From Acidimicrobiales bacterium mtb01 (GTDB taxonomy: Bacteria > Actinomycetota > Acidimicrobiia > Acidimicrobiales > Ilumatobacteraceae), in NCBI GenBank assembly GCA_004379135.1, contig NBNI01000007.1, forward strand, positions 979,501 to 1,043,500: 64,000 nucleotides of DNA, in the 5' to 3' direction. The translations under genes were made by a program, and so were the position numbers. This document shows positions 35,276 to 43,767 of this stretch, piece by piece. Position 1 is the stretch's first letter; each line of letters starts with the position of its first letter. The notes beneath the pieces were generated by a model that saw only the letters and a list, made by a program, of their open reading frames with translations, searched no databases and was not told the origin of the DNA.

Positions 35276-37492
35276 ATGAAGTCTTCTCGCACCTCGTCCA
35301 TCGCATTGTCGTTCGTTCTGCTGGTGACAGCGGCCTGTGGAGGCGGCGACTCGGCGACGCCGACGACCGCGCCCGAGTCGACCACGACGACCGCGACCAA
35401 GGCCGCCGTCGACTTCGCGGTGGCGCCCGGTACGCATCAGATCACGATCACCGGCGGACGCGCCGGCACCGAGGTCGTCGTCGTCGATTCGAGTGGCACC
35501 GAAGTGGCGCGAGGAGCCATCGACGAGCTCGGATCGCTCTTGTTCCGTCGCATCACCGAAGGCGACTACACGGTCGAATTGGCCGACGGCTCGGCCGCCA
35601 GCGATGTCGTGTCGGTGTACGGGCCCGACGCGGTACCCGAGCAGTCGTTCTATTCCGGTCAGAAGATCGGCTCCGGATTCGGATACCTGCTCACCCGGGA
35701 CGGAACGACTCTCTCGATCAACGTGATGTTGCCCGGCCCGGCCGAGAACGGCCCCTACCCCACCGTCGTCGAATATTCGGGTTACGCGCCGAGCGATCCG
35801 AGCAACACCACTTTCGGCCTGCTGTTCAACACCCTGGGTTACGCGTACGTCGGCGTGAACATGCGCGGCACCGGCTGCTCGGGCGGCAGCTACCGCTTCT
35901 TCGAAGAAGCCCAATTGCTCGACGGCTACGACGCGATCGAGGCGATCGCCGCGCAGGGTTGGGTGCTCGACAACGAGGTCGGCATGGTCGGCATCTCGTA
36001 CCCCGGAATCAGCCAGCTCTTCGTCGCGTCGACACAACCGCCTTCACTCGTCGCGATCACGCCGTTGTCGGTCCTCGACGACAGTTATCGGTCGACGCTC
36101 TACCCCGGCGGAATCCTCAACACCGGATTCGCGGTCGAATGGACGCGCGAGCGCGTGAAGGAAGCCGCACCCTACGGCCAGGAGTGGACCAAGAAGCGCG
36201 CCGACGAGGGTGACGCCCTGTGCGCGGCCAACCAGAATCTCCGGCTCCAGAATCCGGACCTCGAAGCCGAAATCGACGCCAATCCCTTCTACTCGGCCGA
36301 CATCGGCGACGAGATCAATCCGAGCCTGATCGTCGGCGACATCGACGTTCCGGTCTTCGTGGCCGGCGCGTGGCAGGACGAGCAGACCGGCGGACGCTTC
36401 CCGCGACTCCTCGACAAGTTCACCTCGTCTCCGCACGTGTACGCGACGCTGCTCAACGGACTGCACACCGAATCGCTGAGTCCGTCGGTGTTCCCGCGGT
36501 TGGCCGAATTCCTCAGCTTCTACGTGGCGAAGAAGATTCCCGACTTGTCGGCCCTGCCGGTGATCGCCGGTCCGCTGGCGGGTGGAATCTTCGGAGCCGA
36601 GGCCGCGATCGACTCCACCAATCGTTTCGCCGGCCTCGCCTTCGCCGACGCACTGGCCGAGTTCGAAGCCGAGGATCCGATCGTGGTCCTGTTCGAACAA
36701 GGTGCCGCCGACGGCACGACTCCGCGTTCACCACAGGCTCGTTGGTCGGCTTCGTTCGACGCCTGGCCCATCCCCGAAGCCCGGATGACTCCGTTCGCCC
36801 TCGGCTCCGACGGACTGATCGGCGGTGACGCCGCGACGGTGACGGGATCGACCGACTACGTCGCCGATCCGAAAGCGGTACCTCCGACCTTCTACACCGG
36901 TTCGGGTTCGGGCATCTGGCGCGCCGACGTCGCGTTCGATTGGGTCGCCAATCCGGCCGGAACCGCGGCGGTGTTCACAACCGCACCGTTGCCGAACGAC
37001 CTCGTGGTGGTGGGTGCCGGAACCGCGGCACTCTGGATCGAAGTCACCGGCGCCGACGACACCGACATCGAAGTCACGATCAGTGAGGTCCGGCCCGACG
37101 GCAGCGAGACCTACGTGCAGAGCGGCTGGCTCCGGGCCAGCCACCTGAGTTCGAACGATGCCGAGGGCCTCGATCGACTTCCCGAGCACAGTCACCTCGA
37201 ATCCGACCGCTCGCCGTTCGTCGCGGGTGAGTCGCGTCTCGTCCGAGTCGAACTCTTCCCCGTGGCCCATCCGTTCCGCAAGGGTTCGCGTTTGCGGATG
37301 ACCGTGGATGCGCCGGGCGGCAACCGCGGAGTCTGGTCGTTCCGCACCATCAGTTCGGGCGAGAAGGTCACCATCCGCCACGATGCCGACCACCCCTCGA
37401 CTCTCTACCTCCCGATCGTGGACGGGCTGGCGGTTCCGGCCGGAGTGGCGGCGTGCAATTCGCTGCGCGGTCAGCCCTGCCGACCGGCCTGA
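35276..37492 (+). CDS. Secreted CocE/NonD-type S15 hydrolase (lipoprotein)
   Basis: The 738-aa protein is a lipoprotein (lipobox TAAC at residue 21) followed by an Ig-like domain of about 90 residues. An alpha/beta-hydrolase of the X-Pro dipeptidyl-peptidase S15 family comes next. The nucleophile is in VGISYPGIS (Ser near 240), the acid probably in GAWQDEQT (near 367) and the His in NGLHTES (near 397). NMRGTGCSGG near 196 is the oxyanion segment. The C-terminal beta-domain (XPP_C) runs from about 545. Cocaine esterases and dipeptidyl peptidases share this layout; the substrate is unknown. Confidence 0.88.
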   Translation: MKSSRTSSIALSFVLLVTAACGGGDSATPTTAPESTTTTATKAAVDFAVAPGTHQITITGGRAGTEVVVVDSSGTEVARGAIDELGSLLFRRITEGDYTVELADGSAASDVVSVYGPDAVPEQSFYSGQKIGSGFGYLLTRDGTTLSINVMLPGPAENGPYPTVVEYSGYAPSDPSNTTFGLLFNTLGYAYVGVNMRGTGCSGGSYRFFEEAQLLDGYDAIEAIAAQGWVLDNEVGMVGISYPGISQLFVASTQPPSLVAITPLSVLDDSYRSTLYPGGILNTGFAVEWTRERVKEAAPYGQEWTKKRADEGDALCAANQNLRLQNPDLEAEIDANPFYSADIGDEINPSLIVGDIDVPVFVAGAWQDEQTGGRFPRLLDKFTSSPHVYATLLNGLHTESLSPSVFPRLAEFLSFYVAKKIPDLSALPVIAGPLAGGIFGAEAAIDSTNRFAGLAFADALAEFEAEDPIVVLFEQGAADGTTPRSPQARWSASFDAWPIPEARMTPFALGSDGLIGGDAATVTGSTDYVADPKAVPPTFYTGSGSGIWRADVAFDWVANPAGTAAVFTTAPLPNDLVVVGAGTAALWIEVTGADDTDIEVTISEVRPDGSETYVQSGWLRASHLSSNDAEGLDRLPEHSHLESDRSPFVAGESRLVRVELFPVAHPFRKGSRLRMTVDAPGGNRGVWSFRTISSGEKVTIRHDADHPSTLYLPIVDGLAVPAGVAACNSLRGQPCRPA

Positions 37493-37495
37493 CGA

Positions 37496-37942
37496 TCACT
37501 CGGGCGCGACGGAGAGCGTGAGGACGAGTTCGCCGGTGTCGTGGGTCTCGAGTTCGAACTCGCCGGCACGATCGGCGACGAACTCGAACGAGACCTCGGT
37601 CCCGGTGAGTTCGATGTCGTAACCGTGCAGGTGGAACTCGTGCTCCTCGTCGGCGGTCACGACGATGGTGACGTCCTGACCGAGCACCACTGACGCCGTC
37701 GCGGGGGCGCCGTCCTCGAGGTCGACCTCGATGAAAGCGGTCTCGGAGGACGGCGTGCCACTTTCGGGAACGTCGACTTCGATCGAACTGGTGGGAGGTG
37801 CGGTGGCGGCCGGGTCGGTGGGTGATGCGATCGAACCCTCGGTGGTGACGGGCGACGAATCGACGGTCGACGACGAATCGTCGCCTCCACAGGATGCGAG
37901 CACGAACCCGGCTGTCACGAAAGAAACGATCAGGCGACGCAT
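37496..37942 (-). CDS. Cupredoxin-like lipoprotein
   Basis: The 148-aa lipoprotein (lipobox LASC, Cys 18) has a Ser/Thr/Pro linker of about 45 residues and a beta-sandwich domain. VVLGQDVTIVVTADEEHEFHLHGYD and FEFVADRAGEFELETHDTGELVLTLSV are typical of EfeO-type/plastocyanin-like cupredoxins. The usual Cys ligand is absent; only His and Met-less C-terminal residues remain, so copper binding is doubtful. ATG 37942 follows TAGCCT-N6. Confidence 0.78.
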   Translation of the reverse strand: MRRLIVSFVTAGFVLASCGGDDSSSTVDSSPVTTEGSIASPTDPAATAPPTSSIEVDVPESGTPSSETAFIEVDLEDGAPATASVVLGQDVTIVVTADEEHEFHLHGYDIELTGTEVSFEFVADRAGEFELETHDTGELVLTLSVAPE

Positions 37943-37948
37943 GCCCTC

Positions 37949-37954
37949 AGGCTA
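37949..37954 (-). promoter_or_regulatory. -10 box TAGCCT of the cupredoxin-like lipoprotein (leaderless type)
   Basis: TAGCCT on the minus strand is followed by 6 nt and ATG 37942. The divergent nitroreductase gene has GATAAT (37963-37968) 8 nt before its ATG. Confidence 0.55.
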
Positions 37955-37976
37955 GGCGGTGCGATAATCGATCCGC

Positions 37977-38522
37977 ATGCACGTCGACGACGCCATCCGA
38001 TTCCGCCGCACCACGATGGTCGTCGACGCCGATCGCATTCTCGAGCGTTCGCTCATCGAGGAGTTGTGCGAGTTGGCGACCTGGGCGCCCAACCACAAGC
38101 GCACATGGCCTTGGCGGTTCGCGTCGATCACGGCCGGGGCACGACTGCGACTCGGCGCGGTGATCGCCGATGCGATGGACGCTCACGGCGACGACTCGAC
38201 GAAAGTCGCAAAGGCGCGCACGAAATATGCGCGAACGCCGAACATCCTCGTGATCGGAAGCGTCCCGGGCGACACGTCCGAGCGCTCGGCCGAGAATCGG
38301 GACGCCGTGGCCGCGGCGGCGCAGAACCTGATGCTCGCGGCCACCGCTCGCGGTATCGCGACGTACTGGGGGTCGTGCCCGAAGGGGGCTCACGAGGCCG
38401 TGGCCCGCTTCGTCGGTTTCGAACCCGGCACCCACATCGCCGGCATCTTCTACTTGGGGTGGGCCCGCGACACTCCCGACGCGCCGGCGCGGCCGCCGGC
38501 TCGCGTGATCCACATCGACTGA
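37977..38522 (+). CDS. Nitroreductase-fold flavoprotein
   Basis: The 181-aa protein belongs to the FMN-dependent nitroreductase fold. The N-terminal FMN phosphate motif is DAIRFRRTT, with LATWAPNHKRTWPWRF near residue 33-48 and AAQNLMLAATARGIATYWG near 107-125. Reductases of this fold act on nitro compounds, quinones, or dehydro-F420-0 in the C-terminal half of FbiB. Because the cofE of this genome lacks that half, this gene is a candidate for the missing reductase, but sequence alone does not show it. Confidence 0.85.
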   Translation: MHVDDAIRFRRTTMVVDADRILERSLIEELCELATWAPNHKRTWPWRFASITAGARLRLGAVIADAMDAHGDDSTKVAKARTKYARTPNILVIGSVPGDTSERSAENRDAVAAAAQNLMLAATARGIATYWGSCPKGAHEAVARFVGFEPGTHIAGIFYLGWARDTPDAPARPPARVIHID

Positions 38523-38553
38523 CGAGTTGATTCAGGGCCCTGACGGCCAGGGC

Positions 38554-38559
38554 TATGCT
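38554..38559 (+). promoter_or_regulatory. -10 box TATGCT of the GFA gene (leaderless type)
   Basis: TATGCT is followed by 6 nt and ATG 38566, with no Shine-Dalgarno sequence. Confidence 0.5.
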
Positions 38560-38565
38560 CCGGCC

Positions 38566-38967
38566 ATGCTCACAGGACGTTGTTTGTGCGAATCGGTGAC
38601 CTTCGAACTGACCGGTGACATCATCGCCACCGCGGTGTGCCATTGCGATCGGTGCCAGCGACAGGGTGGAAGCGCGTTCTCGGTGAACCTCGTCGCCCAC
38701 GAATCGCAACTGAAGGTGAATGGCACCCTCGGCTGCTACGAGGAGCGCGGCGAGAACAACGACGACGTCTACGTGCGTCGCAAGTTCTGCGCGAAGTGCG
38801 GCTCGCCGATCGTGTCCGAACTGTCGAAGTCGGCCGGCATCATCGCCGTGAAGGCCGGGGTCCTCGACGACAAGTCGTCGGTGAAGCCCACGGTCGAAGC
38901 CTGGTGCGCCCACAAGCAATCGTGGGTCGACCTGCCCGGTATGGCGATCTCGATGGAGCGCGAATAA
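38566..38967 (+). CDS. GFA domain protein (glutathione-dependent formaldehyde-activating enzyme family)
   Basis: The 133-aa Mss4-fold zinc protein has GRCLCESVTFE, then CHCDRCQRQGGSAF and KFCAKCGSPI, giving the C-x-C, C-x-C-x2-C and C-x2-C zinc ligands of the family. Family members include Gfa, but most are of unknown function. Glutathione is not expected in actinobacteria, so a formaldehyde role is unproven. An in-frame ATG 13 codons upstream is rejected because the -10 box lies between the two. Confidence 0.88.
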   Translation: MLTGRCLCESVTFELTGDIIATAVCHCDRCQRQGGSAFSVNLVAHESQLKVNGTLGCYEERGENNDDVYVRRKFCAKCGSPIVSELSKSAGIIAVKAGVLDDKSSVKPTVEAWCAHKQSWVDLPGMAISMERE

Positions 38968-38968
38968 C

Positions 38969-39829
38969 TCAGCGGTTGTACGTGTAGAAGCCGCGGCCGC
39001 TCTTGCGTCCGAGCAGACCGGCATCGACCATGCGAAGCAGCAGTGGCGGTGCCGAGTAGAGCGGTTCCTTGAACTCCTCGTACATCGACTGCGCCACCGC
39101 CGCCGTGGTGTCGAGGCCGATGAGGTCGGCCAGAGCCAACGGGCCCATCGGATGCGCGCATCCGTGCACCATTCCGAGGTCGATGTCTTCGGCTGACGCG
39201 AAACCCGATTCGAACATGCGGATGGCCGACAGAATGTAGGGAATCAGAAGGGCGTTGACGATGAAGCCGGCGCGATCCTGCGACTGGATGAGGTTCTTCG
39301 ACAGCTGACCGCCGGCGAATGCTCCGACCCGATCGGCGGTGTCGTCACTCGTGAGCAGCGAGCGAACCACTTCGACCAGCGGAAGAACGGGCACCGGGTT
39401 GAAGAAGTGAAGACCCACGACCTGCTCGGGCCGGTTGGTGGCCATGGCCAACTTCATGATCGGGATCGACGAGGTGTTGGTGGCGAGGATCGCGTCCGAC
39501 GCCTCGACGGTCCGACTCAGCCGCTTGAACACGTCGACCTTCAATTCGTCGATTTCGGGCACGGCTTCGATCACGAGTTCGCGATCGGCGAGCGCTTCGA
39601 AATCGTGGGTGACGAACAATCGCTTGGAGATCGCGTCGACATCGGCGTCGGAGAGCTTCCCGCGCTGGGCCGCCCGCTCGAGCGACTTCTCGATCCGGTC
39701 GAGCCCGGATTTGGCCGCCACGTCGGTGACCTCCACGACGACGACGTCGCAACCCGATCGCGCCGACACCTCGGCGATTCCCGCGCCCATGAGGCCGCAT
39801 CCGACGACGCCGATCTTCTGGAGAGTCAT
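38969..39829 (-). CDS. 3-hydroxybutyryl-CoA dehydrogenase
   Basis: The 286-aa enzyme oxidises L-3-hydroxyacyl-CoA with NAD(P). The Rossmann loop is GVVGCGLMGAGIAEVSA (residues 7-23), then LVIEAVPE near 84, ATNTSSIPI near 118 and the catalytic His in GLHFFNPVPVLPLVEVV near 140. The C-terminal domain includes QDRAGFIVNALLIPY. The start ATG 39829 follows TACACT-N6. Next to acetoacetyl-CoA synthetase, it points to short-chain acyl-CoA or polyhydroxybutyrate metabolism. Confidence 0.94.
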   Translation of the reverse strand: MTLQKIGVVGCGLMGAGIAEVSARSGCDVVVVEVTDVAAKSGLDRIEKSLERAAQRGKLSDADVDAISKRLFVTHDFEALADRELVIEAVPEIDELKVDVFKRLSRTVEASDAILATNTSSIPIMKLAMATNRPEQVVGLHFFNPVPVLPLVEVVRSLLTSDDTADRVGAFAGGQLSKNLIQSQDRAGFIVNALLIPYILSAIRMFESGFASAEDIDLGMVHGCAHPMGPLALADLIGLDTTAAVAQSMYEEFKEPLYSAPPLLLRMVDAGLLGRKSGRGFYTYNR

Positions 39830-39835
39830 GTCGTC

Positions 39836-39841
39836 AGTGTA
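39836..39841 (-). promoter_or_regulatory. -10 box TACACT of the 3-hydroxybutyryl-CoA dehydrogenase gene (leaderless type)
   Basis: TACACT on the minus strand is followed by 6 nt and ATG 39829. Confidence 0.55.
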
Positions 39842-39886
39842 GGACGCGCTCGAGCGCTCACCCGTCGAGCCGGTTCACCCACTGCC

Positions 39887-39892
39887 TAGGAT
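39887..39892 (+). promoter_or_regulatory. -10 box TAGGAT of aacS (leaderless type)
   Basis: TAGGAT is followed by 6 nt and GTG 39899; no Shine-Dalgarno sequence is present. Confidence 0.55.
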
Positions 39893-39898
39893 CGTTCC

Positions 39899-41854
39899 GT
39901 GGCTCCGCTGTGGACACCGACCGCCGATCGGATCGTCAGCAGCAACATCGAAGCATTCCGTCGAGCAATCGCGGCGACCGACGCCTCCGTGACCGACACC
40001 GTTCAGTTGCATCGTTGGTCTGTCGAGCAACCCGGCGCCTTCTGGCGAGAGGTCTGGGATCGGTGCGGAGTGATCGGAGATCGCGGCGACGTCGACCTCC
40101 GCGCGGATGACGATCTTCGCCGTGCACGTTTCTTTCCGAACGCTTCGATCTCGTTCGCCGAGAACGCCCTCGCCGATCGTCCCGGATGCAACGAGGATGC
40201 GATCGTTGCCGTCGACGAGAACGGCGATCGCCGCGCCTTGTCGTGGACCGACCTTCGCCGCGAGGTCGCCTCGATGGCGGCGGCTCTCCGGGCACTCGGA
40301 GTGAAGTCGGGCGACCGGGTGGGCGCCTACATGCCCAACGTGATCGAGACTGTCGTCGCCTTCTACGCCGCCAATGCGATCGGCGCGGTGTTCACGTCGA
40401 CGTCGAGCGATTTCGGAACGGAAGGTGTGGTCGATCGCTTCGAGCAGACCGCTCCCGTGGTGCTGATCGCCGCCGACGGCTACCGATACGGAGGCAAGTC
40501 GTTCGACTGCCGCGCCCGTGTCGCCGAGATCGCGTCGCGTCTCGAATCGGTGAAGGCGGTCGTCGTGGTCGGCGTCCTCGACGATCGACCCGACCTGACC
40601 GCGATCCCGAACGCACGACTCTGGACGGACGTTGTCGCTCAACATCGAGAAGCTCCTCTGACGTTCGAGCGTGTCGATGCCGATCACCCGATCTACATCC
40701 TCTACTCGTCGGGGACCACCGGGAAGCCGAAGTGCATCACCCACCGCGCCCTCGGCGCATTGCTCATGCACCTCAAGGAACAGCAGTTGCACTGCGACGT
40801 GCGGGCCGGAGATCGCGTCTTCTACTTCACGACCTGCGGATGGATGATGTGGAACTGGCTCGTGAGCGCGCCGGCGTCGGGTGCGTCGATCGTCCTGTTC
40901 GACGGCAACCCGTTCCACCCGTCGCCGAGCGTTCTGTTCGATCTGGCCCAACGTGAACGCGTCTCACTGTTCGGAGTCTCGGCCAAGTACATCGATTCGG
41001 TGCGCAAGGCCGGCCTGAACCCGAGGACATCACACGATCTTTCGTCGGTTCGCACGGTGTGCAGCACCGGGTCGCCGCTGAACGAGGAAGGTTTCGCCTG
41101 GGTGTACTCCGACCTGAAGTCGGACGTCCACCTCGCCTCGATCAGCGGTGGCACCGACATCGTCGGCTGTTTCGTGGGCGGCGACCCGACTCGTCCGGTG
41201 CACGCCGGCGAGATCCAGGGTCCGGCCCTCGGATTGAACGTCGCGGTGTACGACTCGGAGGGCCGTCCGGTGACGAGTCCCGACGTGAAGGGCGAACTCG
41301 TGTGCACCAACCCGTTCCCCACCGTGCCGGTGGGATTCTGGGGCGACACCGACGGCTCGAAGTTCTCCCGCGCCTACTTCGAACGCTTTCCCGGCGTGTG
41401 GGCCCACGGCGACTTCGCATCCTGGACCGCGAACGGCGGCATGGTGATCCACGGTCGCAGCGACGCCACGCTGAACGCCGGCGGCGTCCGCATCGGAACC
41501 GCCGAGATCTACGCGCAAGTCGAGAAGTTGCCCGAGGTCGCCGAGTCGGTCGCGGTCGGCCAGGACTTCGATGGCGACACGCGCATCGTCCTCTTCGTGC
41601 GTCTGACCGACGGCTGCGTTCTCGACGAGGGACTGCAGAACCGCATCAAGCAGGTCCTCCGCGACAACGCCTCACCGCGCCACGTCCCGGCCCGCATCAT
41701 CGCCGTCGCCGACATTCCCCGCACCCGCAGCAACAAGATCAGCGAATTGGCCGTCACCGATGTGGTGAACGGACGCGAGGTCCGCAACACCGAGGCCCTG
41801 GCCAACCCCGACGCACTCGACCTGTTCCGCGATCGGCCAGAATTGCGCTCATGA
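39899..41854 (+). CDS. aacS: Acetoacetyl-CoA synthetase
   Basis: The 651-aa adenylate-forming enzyme activates acetoacetate to its CoA ester. FWREVWDRCGV and ARFFPNASISFAEN mark the AacS N-terminal domain. The AMP-binding P-loop is YILYSSGTTGKPKC near residue 263, with FFTTCGWMMWNWL near 310. SGGTDIVGCFVGG near 420 is the AacS-specific adenine pocket, and HGRSDATLNAGGVRIGTAEIY near 522 is the hinge. The C-terminal catalytic Lys is in RTRSNKISELAV. The length is normal. The stop overlaps the next start by 4 nt (ATGA). Confidence 0.94.
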   Translation: MAPLWTPTADRIVSSNIEAFRRAIAATDASVTDTVQLHRWSVEQPGAFWREVWDRCGVIGDRGDVDLRADDDLRRARFFPNASISFAENALADRPGCNEDAIVAVDENGDRRALSWTDLRREVASMAAALRALGVKSGDRVGAYMPNVIETVVAFYAANAIGAVFTSTSSDFGTEGVVDRFEQTAPVVLIAADGYRYGGKSFDCRARVAEIASRLESVKAVVVVGVLDDRPDLTAIPNARLWTDVVAQHREAPLTFERVDADHPIYILYSSGTTGKPKCITHRALGALLMHLKEQQLHCDVRAGDRVFYFTTCGWMMWNWLVSAPASGASIVLFDGNPFHPSPSVLFDLAQRERVSLFGVSAKYIDSVRKAGLNPRTSHDLSSVRTVCSTGSPLNEEGFAWVYSDLKSDVHLASISGGTDIVGCFVGGDPTRPVHAGEIQGPALGLNVAVYDSEGRPVTSPDVKGELVCTNPFPTVPVGFWGDTDGSKFSRAYFERFPGVWAHGDFASWTANGGMVIHGRSDATLNAGGVRIGTAEIYAQVEKLPEVAESVAVGQDFDGDTRIVLFVRLTDGCVLDEGLQNRIKQVLRDNASPRHVPARIIAVADIPRTRSNKISELAVTDVVNGREVRNTEALANPDALDLFRDRPELRS

Positions 41855-42675
41855 CTCGTCGCCGTCTCACCGTCGCCGATCTGGCCGCTCTGAAGGGCAA
41901 GCGGCAGCTCACGATGTTGCGCATCTTCACCATCGACGAAGCCGCCGCCGCCGAGGCCGCCGGCATCGACCTGGCGTCGGCTCCACCCGAACTCGTGACG
42001 CACCCGCGGTATCGCGAGGTCGCGCCATCGCTCTTCACTCTCACCGGCCGCAGTCATCAACAAGCGGGTTCGGCCGACGACCATCTCCGCTGGGCCGGCG
42101 AGATGCTCGAGGCCGGCGCCGACTGCATCTACTGCTCCGGAAGTCTCGATCGAGTCGAGCATCTGGCCAAGGAGTTCGTGCCGGTGGTCGGTCACGTGGG
42201 CCTGGTGCCATCGAAGGTCACCTGGACCGGAGGTTTCCGTGCGGTGGGCAAGTCAGCCGACGAAGCGCTCAGCGTGTACCAACAGAGCGTTGCACTCGAG
42301 AACGCCGGCGCCATCGCGGCCGAAATCGAAGTGGTTCCGGCCGAGGTCGCCACCGAGATCAGTCGACGTTTGAAGAGGCTCTCGTTGTGGTCGATGGGTT
42401 CGGGCGCCGGTTGCGATGCGCAGTACCTGTTCGCGATGGACATCCTGGGCGATCCGACCAATCAATCGATGTCGGGAATCGCCCACCTGCCGCGCCACGC
42501 CAAGGTGTACCGCGACTTCGCCGCCGAGCACGCTCGCCTGCAGCGCGAACGCATCGCAGCGTTCTCGGAATTCCGGGCCGACGTGGAATCGGGGGCCTTC
42601 CCTGAACCCCAGCACCTGGTGCCGATCGAGCCCGACGAACTGGTCCGATTCCGGGCTTTCTTGCCTCCGGCCTGA
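41851..42675 (+). CDS. PanB-like protein with altered metal site
   Basis: The 274-aa protein has the TIM-barrel layout of ketopantoate hydroxymethyltransferase (PanB). GHVGLVPSK near residue 111 corresponds to the PanB GHiGLtPQ signature, and GAIAAEIEVVPAEVATEI near 150 keeps the Glu of the active site. The metal-binding parts differ: the VGDSLG Asp segment is replaced by ASAPPELV, and the K-x-E segment (KLEGG in PanB) by CIYCSGSLD. The second half has GSGAGCDAQYLFAMDILG where PanB has GSG-x-x-CDGQVLV. It is translationally coupled to aacS, so the substrate is probably an acyl or oxo acid, not ketoisovalerate. Confidence 0.75.
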   Translation: MTRRRLTVADLAALKGKRQLTMLRIFTIDEAAAAEAAGIDLASAPPELVTHPRYREVAPSLFTLTGRSHQQAGSADDHLRWAGEMLEAGADCIYCSGSLDRVEHLAKEFVPVVGHVGLVPSKVTWTGGFRAVGKSADEALSVYQQSVALENAGAIAAEIEVVPAEVATEISRRLKRLSLWSMGSGAGCDAQYLFAMDILGDPTNQSMSGIAHLPRHAKVYRDFAAEHARLQRERIAAFSEFRADVESGAFPEPQHLVPIEPDELVRFRAFLPPA

Positions 42676-42712
42676 CCCGTAGGTTCGGTCTTTTGCCACT
42701 CCCACCAGGACT

Positions 42713-42730
42713 TGTTTGGCACGCCTAACA
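42713..42730. promoter_or_regulatory. DtxR/IdeR-like operator upstream of the iron ABC importer
   Basis: TGTTTGGCACGCCTAACA is an 18-bp inverted repeat with two mismatched pairs, of the TTAGGC/GCCTAA type bound by iron-dependent DtxR-family repressors. It lies 20 bp before the ATG of the ferric-iron binding protein, where it could block transcription when iron is plentiful. Confidence 0.6.
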
Positions 42731-42750
42731 CATCCTGGCAAGATGTCCCG

Positions 42751-43767
42751 ATGTTCGATCTGCGCCGCGCCACCCGGCTCGCCATCGCGACCCTGGCCCT
42801 GCCGACCGTCGCCGTCGCCTGCGGAGGCCAAACCGACTCCAACGGCGAGAGCGTCACGGTCTACACCGGTCGCCACTACGGAATCGAGGCGGTGTTCGAC
42901 GAGTTCACCGAAGCCACCGGTATCGAAGTGCGCTTCACGACGGGCTCCGACCCCGAACTGCGCGAGCGGTTGCTGGCCGAGGGCGACAACACACCCGCCG
43001 ATCTGGTGATGACCGCCGATGCGGCGAACATCGAACTGGCATCGCAAGCCGGACTTTTCGCGGCCGTCGACAGCAACACATTGACCTCGGCGATACCCGC
43101 CGAACTTCGTTCTCCCGACAACACGTGGTTCGCCCTGAGTCGTCGCCTGCGCGTGATCATGTACTCGACCGAACGAGTGAGCGAACCACCGACTTCATAT
43201 GCGGCGCTCGGTGATTCCGAGTGGTCGGGCAAGTTGTGCCTGCGGCCGAGCACCCATCCCTACACGCAGTCGCTGGTCGCCTCGCTCATTCTTCATCTCG
43301 GTGACGACGAAGCGCTGAAGGTGGTCGAGTCATGGGTGGCCAACGATCCGCTCTACATCAATTCCGACACCGACATTCTCGAGGCGATCGCGGCCGGTGA
43401 TTGCGATGTCGCGCTCGCCAACACGTACTACCTGCCCCGACTGCTCGCCGACGATCCCGCGTTTCCGGTCGCGATCAGTTGGCCCGATCAGGATTCCAAT
43501 GGTGCTCACGTCAATGTGAGCGCGGCCGGCGTCACCAAATCGGCACCGAACCGCGCCGGAGCAATTCGCCTCCTCGAATGGCTCGCCACCAAGGGTCAAT
43601 CGACCTTCAGCGACGCCAACTTCGAATACCCGGCCGACCCCTCGGTCGCGCCCGCGTCGGCACTCTCGTCGTTCGGGGACTTCGTCGCCGATCTCGCCGC
43701 CGTTCGCGAACTCGGTCGCCTCAACCCCCGTGCCGTCGAGGTCCTGTCGGCCGCGGGCTACGAGTGA
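42751..43767 (+). CDS. Ferric-iron ABC transporter substrate-binding protein
   Basis: The 338-aa exported binding protein is of the FbpA/FutA type. After a signal sequence (about 25 residues, Cys at 25 for lipid attachment) it starts VTVYTGRHYGIEAVFDEF, the standard FbpA beginning with an iron Tyr. The tyrosine pair of the iron site is in LANTYYLPRLL near residue 222. The ATG 42751 is the first in-frame start after the operator. It is coupled to the permease by GTGA. Confidence 0.9.
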   Translation: MFDLRRATRLAIATLALPTVAVACGGQTDSNGESVTVYTGRHYGIEAVFDEFTEATGIEVRFTTGSDPELRERLLAEGDNTPADLVMTADAANIELASQAGLFAAVDSNTLTSAIPAELRSPDNTWFALSRRLRVIMYSTERVSEPPTSYAALGDSEWSGKLCLRPSTHPYTQSLVASLILHLGDDEALKVVESWVANDPLYINSDTDILEAIAAGDCDVALANTYYLPRLLADDPAFPVAISWPDQDSNGAHVNVSAAGVTKSAPNRAGAIRLLEWLATKGQSTFSDANFEYPADPSVAPASALSSFGDFVADLAAVRELGRLNPRAVEVLSAAGYE

